Shown: positions 63,118 through 64,000 of the stretch, one piece after another
Numbering within the stretch: the stretch's first letter is position 1
Layout: the number at the start of each line of letters is the position of its first letter
DNA from: Protula sp. h YS-2021
Lineage: Eukaryota; Annelida; Polychaeta; Sabellida; Serpulidae
Reading direction: 5' to 3'
Assembly: GCA_949752745.1 (NCBI GenBank)
Contig: OX457032.1
Span: forward strand, 12,287,543-12,351,542
DNA: 64,000 nucleotides
The notes under the pieces: generated by a model
Database searches by the model: none
The model's input: the letters and a program-made list of their open reading frames with translations, nothing else
What the model was told of the DNA's origin: nothing
Position numbers and translations under genes: made by a program

Positions 63118-64000
63118 ATGCCATGGTTTTTTCTTTTTTCTTTTTGTTAGTATTTGGATTATCGATATTGTATATACAAGCCAGATGTCATCTTATTTCT
63201 CGCTACAGAATTAAGAGAACAAGATCAGCATATCGGCGGCGCTGGGTGGAGGCTGTTTTCCTGTTTGACGAGTCATACTGAACTTTCCTTAAATCTGTCC
63301 AAACAGAACTGTTTTTCTTCTATGTTCTAGCTAAGCTTGAAAAATCGGCACACGTTTGTTTTTCTGTGATCGATTTAATAGAAACAGTCAGACAAAGAAC
63401 ATATGTTAATGTTTGCCTTTAGATAGTTACTTTGCAGTTGGTTTGTTTATTTATTTATTGTTATTATTCTAGTAGCTTTAAAATTTATATGTTTAAAATT
63501 TTGTCACTGAAATGTGTTTATGTTTGACAAAATATTGCATCACATATATGTGGTTACAAAACAGAGAATGTCGAGAAATTTTACAGAAAAAAGACGAAAC
63601 CAGTTTCAGGTTTTTTTATCTGTATCCCATTCAAGGTGAATTCAAAATTCGTCGTTTTAAATGGGTGTCAACTATGGGCGTGCGTTTTCGGAGGAACTAA
63701 TTGATATTTGGTAAATGAAATATCAAGTTTAACAAGTCTGAATTAAACTCCATAGGCCGGATCATTTAACAAAAACTGGGATGAGAAACAAAACTTTTTT
63801 TGTGTTTTCTGGTCCTATTCAGAATGGGAAACGTTTTTAAGACGGTGGGACTTCGAGTCCTGTAAGAATGCGTGAAGATGTCCCTGAAATCCCAAATTCC
63901 TCATCAGTTTCTTCTTTGTGCAACAGAAAAAAGGTGGCAAATTGTCCTTTTGAGAGGCTGATCGATCACTTGTGACAACCCTGCCTTCAGCAAATTGAAC
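63118..64000. other. Downstream region, nothing recognised
   Basis: AT-rich DNA, presumably 3' untranslated or intergenic. The open frame at 63512-63700 has no recognisable domain. Confidence 0.45.

Overview
The window is a piece of metazoan genome, not a prokaryotic or viral one. Coding sequence is split by GT-AG introns, intergenic DNA is AT-rich and full of microsatellites, minisatellites, short inverted-repeat elements, a tRNA-derived SINE, Tc1/mariner remnants and DIRS-type tyrosine-recombinase retrotransposons. The repeat style (long G/C homopolymers, 'gaccttgacc...aaggtcac' repeats, marine-invertebrate style SINE) suggests an invertebrate with flagellated sperm, perhaps a mollusc, but the species cannot be named from the sequence.

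Layout. 1-11.6 kb is gene-free: a 1.5-kb-spaced direct repeat, a ~6-kb degenerate satellite whose units carry a TTTTGGCGAAT(T/C)GCCAAAA palindrome, a 242-bp SINE with a perfect 13-bp target duplication, a CT microsatellite and a 389-bp inverted-repeat element. From 11.67 kb to 63.12 kb runs one large + strand gene resembling fibrous sheath-interacting protein 2 (FSIP2), for which I can place 18 exons with matching intron phases (about 2,159 codons). Its first nine exons lie in 11.7-18.9 kb, then a 16.4-kb intron, then exons 10-15 (35.3-41.6 kb), a second 16.5-kb intron, and finally two long exons plus a probable short last exon (58.1-63.1 kb).

The first giant intron contains a complete-looking minus-strand gene of 10 firm exons plus one doubtful one (32,655 down to 19,627). 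It encodes a peroxisomal N1-acetylpolyamine oxidase (PAOX-like) with a split FAD GxGxxG motif and a C-terminal SKL peroxisome signal. That gene's own introns hold a decayed DIRS copy, a Tc1 fragment and a TA-flanked element built of GATATC palindromes.

The second giant intron contains the most striking structure: a full-length 7.96-kb DIRS-1-like retrotransposon (43,173-51,135; inverted terminal repeats, internal complementary region, gag-like ORF1, RT/RNase H ORF, tyrosine recombinase ORF) inserted inside the ORF1 of an almost identical copy of itself (41,721-43,172 plus 51,136-57,645). No target-site duplication is seen at either insertion, as expected for tyrosine-recombinase integration, and the very few differences between the copies imply recent activity. 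Other notable items are a minisatellite made by reiterating the exon 10 / 5' splice-site junction, and an array of about 13 amphipathic-helix repeats in the FSIP2-like protein that look like dimerisation/anchoring helices.
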